DNA of 64,000 nt from positions 24,364 through 88,363 of the forward strand of contig NZ_JASFYM010000008.1 in the NCBI RefSeq assembly GCF_030055635.1. Reading direction: 5' to 3'. The DNA is from Methanothrix sp. (GTDB lineage: Archaea; Halobacteriota; Methanosarcinia; Methanotrichales; Methanotrichaceae). The position numbers and the translations under genes are program-made. The notes under the pieces are model-generated. The model was not told where the DNA came from. It made no database searches and worked only from the letters and a program-made list of their open reading frames with translations. Shown one piece after another: positions 61,742-64,000 of this stretch (position 1 is the first letter of the stretch; every line of letters starts with the position of its first letter).

Positions 61742-61976
61742 GGTGGTCTACCCACCACGTGTGGATAAGTGCAAAAGCAATAGCTTCAGGTGATTCGTAG
61801 CCTTCAACCACGCTGTAGGGCGCCGGACAATTATTAACAGGTCCCATGATGTCGATTTCGATGCCGACATTGTTCAAAACAAAGTCGTGTAATTGAATCA
61901 TCGAATTCGGAGGCATGCGACGCCGTGGAACTCATGTGGTGTTATACCAGTGAACGCTGAAATTCGAGCTCACGAC
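61742..61976 (+). mobile_element. composite: left part of element C5 joined to an F-prime element
   Basis: GGTGGTCTACC to about 61883 is family C; GTCGTGTAATTGAATCATCG to TCACGAC (61884-61976) is the F-prime form. The same junction as at 57486/57487. The right end is eroded. It lies upstream of the dockerin-SBP gene. Confidence 0.6.
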
Positions 61977-62027
61977 ACAATTTACAAAATCTGATTTTAT
62001 ATTGAAATAATAGCAATTAGTTATACT

Positions 62028-62066
62028 TATATACAAAATTGTCATAACAGGCAAATGGAGGAGCAT
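62028..62066 (+). promoter_or_regulatory. TATA box and ribosome site of the dockerin-SBP gene
   Basis: ACTTATATACAAA (62025-62037) is a strong TATA box; GGAGGAG at 62057-62063 lies directly ahead of ATG 62067. The upstream ATG 62055 would overlap this site and is not used. Confidence 0.5.
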
Positions 62067-63311
62067 ATGAGAGAATTGGCCTTTGCGCTGGTATTGGTAC
62101 AATGCATAATGAGCGTAGCCCTGCATGCGGATGCTGCGGAGTATACTCTGGGCATATTTGGTAATGCGAACATGGACTCCATCATTGATGAGCAGGACGT
62201 CTCCTATGTCAGAGGCATCATTGATGGGACAAATCCTGTCACGGAGCTTGCTGACGCCACATGTGATGGAAGGATCGATGAGGGAGATATCGAGCAGATA
62301 CAGAGAATAATTAACGAATCGGAGAACTATCTCATTATCAAGACCTTTACGATCTACGATAAGGCTAAGATTATCAGAGTTCCAATGCCTGTAAGCAAAA
62401 TAGTGATCCTCAATCTGGCATCTGCAGAGGCAATAAGATGTGTGAATGCAGAAGAGCTGGTTACAGGCGTCGGGACTTCGGTTGTGGAAGGGACCAACAA
62501 GGAGTTTTTCGGTGAGCTTAGCAGCCGGCCGACAGTGGGCAAGTGGAGCGAGCCGGATGTGGAGAGCATAATCCGACTCCGTCCCGACGTTGTGATCGCT
62601 GATCTGAGGTTCCCGAATACCGAGTTGCTGGAAGATAAGCTGAACTCATCTGGAATTGTTGTCGTTCGCATGGGGTTTACATATCCAGACTACTTCCAGT
62701 CCGAGATGATGACGCTGGGATATATGCTGAACCGAAAGTCCGAGGCAGAGGATCTGATCGATTTTGTATACAGATATGTGGATCTCATTGAGGGCAGGGT
62801 AGCATCAGTTCCCGCAGATGAGAGGCCGAGGGTTTATCCCATTTACTCACCGAGCGATTTCTGGAAGACTGGATCGAACGGATCGATTGTGGATATGCTC
62901 TGCGGGCTTGCCGGTGGAAGGAACATAGCTCATGAGCTGAAGGGAGGAACCGGTGGCATGTATCCTGCCGTCGATCCGGAGTGGGTTATAAAAGAAGATC
63001 CAGAGATCATCTTCACCTGGAGTTCTCCGGGTGGATATACCGTTTCAAATGACACAGAGATGAGGAATGTCTGGAACAGCATCGTCAAATCTCCTGAGCT
63101 GTCTCAGGTAAGTGCAGTGAAGAACAAAAGAGTGTATCTTCTGACCACAGATGTCACCAGCCGACCCAGATGGTTTGTGGGTTTGGCCTACCTAGCCAAG
63201 TGGTTCTATCCTGAGAATTTCAAAGATCTGGATCCAGAGGAAATACATAAGGAATACCTGGAGAGGTATCAGAATGTGAGATATCAGGGAGTATTCGTGT
63301 ACCCTAAATAA
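62067..63311 (+). CDS. periplasmic-type metal/cobalamin-binding protein with N-terminal dockerin domain
   Basis: The 414-residue exported protein has a signal peptide (ALVLVQCIMSVALHADA), then a type I dockerin with two Ca2+-binding loops, GNANMDSIIDEQDVSYV and ADATCDGRIDEGDIEQI (about 30-82), and then a BtuF/FepB-like substrate-binding domain (VSKIVILNLASAEAIRCV, LRPDVVIADLRFP, DPEWVIKEDPEIIF, LTTDVTSRPRWFVGLAYLA). It probably captures a corrinoid or iron complex. The dockerin could bind a cohesin on another surface protein; no cohesin is seen in the window. The permease and ATPase of an ABC system are also not adjacent. Confidence 0.88.
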   Translation: MRELAFALVLVQCIMSVALHADAAEYTLGIFGNANMDSIIDEQDVSYVRGIIDGTNPVTELADATCDGRIDEGDIEQIQRIINESENYLIIKTFTIYDKAKIIRVPMPVSKIVILNLASAEAIRCVNAEELVTGVGTSVVEGTNKEFFGELSSRPTVGKWSEPDVESIIRLRPDVVIADLRFPNTELLEDKLNSSGIVVVRMGFTYPDYFQSEMMTLGYMLNRKSEAEDLIDFVYRYVDLIEGRVASVPADERPRVYPIYSPSDFWKTGSNGSIVDMLCGLAGGRNIAHELKGGTGGMYPAVDPEWVIKEDPEIIFTWSSPGGYTVSNDTEMRNVWNSIVKSPELSQVSAVKNKRVYLLTTDVTSRPRWFVGLAYLAKWFYPENFKDLDPEEIHKEYLERYQNVRYQGVFVYPK

Positions 63312-63357
63312 AACACGCTGAGATGCCGTTCTCTGACCTTGCCGAAAATCATTTTTA

Positions 63358-63558
63358 TTAGAACTCGGTTAATCTTCTTTGTGTTTTACTCTTTTCTTGT
63401 GGTGCCCCCATGAAATCCGAGAGCGTCGCTAATTCACCCTTACAGATTTTTAGTGCTACATTCACGTCTTTATCCTCTAATCCAGACAACTTTCTCTTAA
63501 GATCAACCCACGCACGGGTATATGGGCCTTCCCTGCATGTTATAGTCTTACGCCAAAC
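63358..63558 (-). pseudogene. C-terminal gene fragment without start, AT-rich
   Basis: A 66-codon frame on the minus strand has no start codon and is bounded upstream by a stop. It reads with protein-like composition: CREGPYTRAWVDLKRKLSGL, then EDKDVNVALKICKGELATL and SDFMGAPQEKSKTQRRLTEF. Codon use is A/T-rich, unlike the neighbours, suggesting the tail of a foreign gene. I do not recognise the family. Confidence 0.5.
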
Positions 63559-63623
63559 TTAATATAATACTAGTATATGAATAGACCAATCATATGAAAG
63601 GCGTCAGGTTAGAGATACAGCCC

Positions 63624-63672
63624 ACATTCCGCATTAACGCTCCAGTCTGTAGTATTTTCGCATTCTGGTTCC
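63624..63672 (+). repeat. short repeat G, copy 2
   Basis: A 49-base near-identical copy of 60469-60519, directly to the left of element A8. Confidence 0.5.
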
Positions 63673-63681
63673 AACGGTTAG

Positions 63682-63804
63682 CGCTCTTGTGCACTTAGCA
63701 ATCTTGAGGTCAAGCAATCTGTTTGGACTGCGCATTCCTTCGCCTGAAGAGGCACATAGCCGCGCCTGTGCCTCTTCTGGCAAGTCATCATATGGATAAG
63801 AGCG
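63682..63804 (-). mobile_element. family A element, copy A8
   Basis: 123 bp, inverted, with ends CGCTCTTG / ATAAGAGCG and GGCAAGTCATCATATGGATAAG near the right end, as in A5. The interior is changed. No target duplication is recognisable (ACGGTTAG and ATTTCATC). Confidence 0.65.
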
Positions 63805-63950
63805 ATTTCATCATCCACTCCCGCTCCATCTGGCCTCTGCAGGGCCACAGGTTGTGAAGCGATGCAGTCCTCTCTCCGAAAGGTGAGACTGCGGAGCGTG
63901 AGCGCACAGAGGCCCGAAACTATAAATGAGATGCAGGCGACTCGATATTC

Positions 63951-64000
63951 ATGAACCGTATTGGGGAGATCTTTGCGAAGCGATTTGAGCACTGGAACCT
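63951..64000 (+). CDS. start of a gene running off the right edge
   Basis: ATG 63951 opens a frame (MNRIGEIFAKRFEHWN) to the window end. CTATAAAT at 63920-63927 is a good TATA box with BRE-like CGAAA, 24-31 bases ahead, so the message would be leaderless. Too little is visible to name a family. Confidence 0.5.
   Translation, partial: MNRIGEIFAKRFEHWN

Noticed and set aside
4046..63804. Repeated sequences as a CRISPR array
   Set aside because: Copies are scattered, 90-200 bp long, carry inverted ends and target duplications, and are not regularly spaced with unique spacers.

Overview
The window is archaeal and most likely from an acetoclastic methanogen of the Methanothrix (Methanosaeta) type. 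This rests on gene content: Orc1/Cdc6, two RPA-type proteins, HerA-Mre11-Rad50, archaeal SRP RNA, a Methanosarcinales-style glutamyl-tRNA synthetase with a TLGS version of the HIGH motif, archaeal phosphoribulokinase, PycA with BirA, RibL and archaeal CoaD. Several promoters have a TATA box about 25-30 bases before the start codon (leaderless genes), next to others with GGAGG/GGTG ribosome sites. The genus is an inference; no database was searched.

Layout. 0-6 kb: a dihydropteroate-synthase-like protein (cut by the left edge), a Nudix hydrolase, GltX, a candidate small RNA and a secreted DUF11 protein. 6-10 kb: a curlin-like repeat protein behind a strongly folded leader, a DOMON-DUF2202 lipoprotein and an MFS transporter. 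10.3-14.1 kb: a coupled four-gene set (aminotransferase, oxidoreductase, acyltransferase, UDP-sugar dehydrogenase) that matches the WbpE-B-D-A route to a diacetamido uronic acid for surface glycans. 14-24 kb: an orphan ABC ATPase, small zinc proteins, Cdc6 with two origin-recognition-box repeats, a TPR protein and an aldolase, all separated by mobile-element debris. 24-35.9 kb: Rad50, Mre11, HerA, a VIT-family protein, a RecJ-like DHH protein and the RPA pair. 36-45 kb: ArgG, a regulator, phosphoribulokinase, nitroreductase, SRP RNA, a half-size MFS protein, a multidomain DHH protein and a radical SAM enzyme. 45.5-52 kb: a rhodanese/thioredoxin/zinc-protein operon, a beta-helix surface protein and an aconitase-family large subunit with a PHP protein. 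52-57 kb: CoaD, RibL, a JAMM protein, BirA and PycA, then a PUA protein and LarE. 57-64 kb: a phosphoesterase, secreted proteins, a dockerin-bearing substrate-binding protein, a decayed gene fragment and the start of a further gene.

Three patterns were not obvious from a plain gene list. First, nearly every non-coding gap holds short elements (families A, B, C, E, F, H and M, 90-210 bp). Most have inverted ends, and several are bounded by exact 8-bp (A, B, C, H) or 4-bp (M) target duplications. They are inserted into each other, so whole ancestral copies can be reconstructed; no transposase is present in the window. Second, three genes appear to lack any ATG/GTG/TTG at a sensible place and have CTG (two) or ATT (one) at the right distance from a ribosome site. 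Third, two RPA-fold repeats in one protein share a 123-base stretch of identical DNA inside otherwise diverged sequence.
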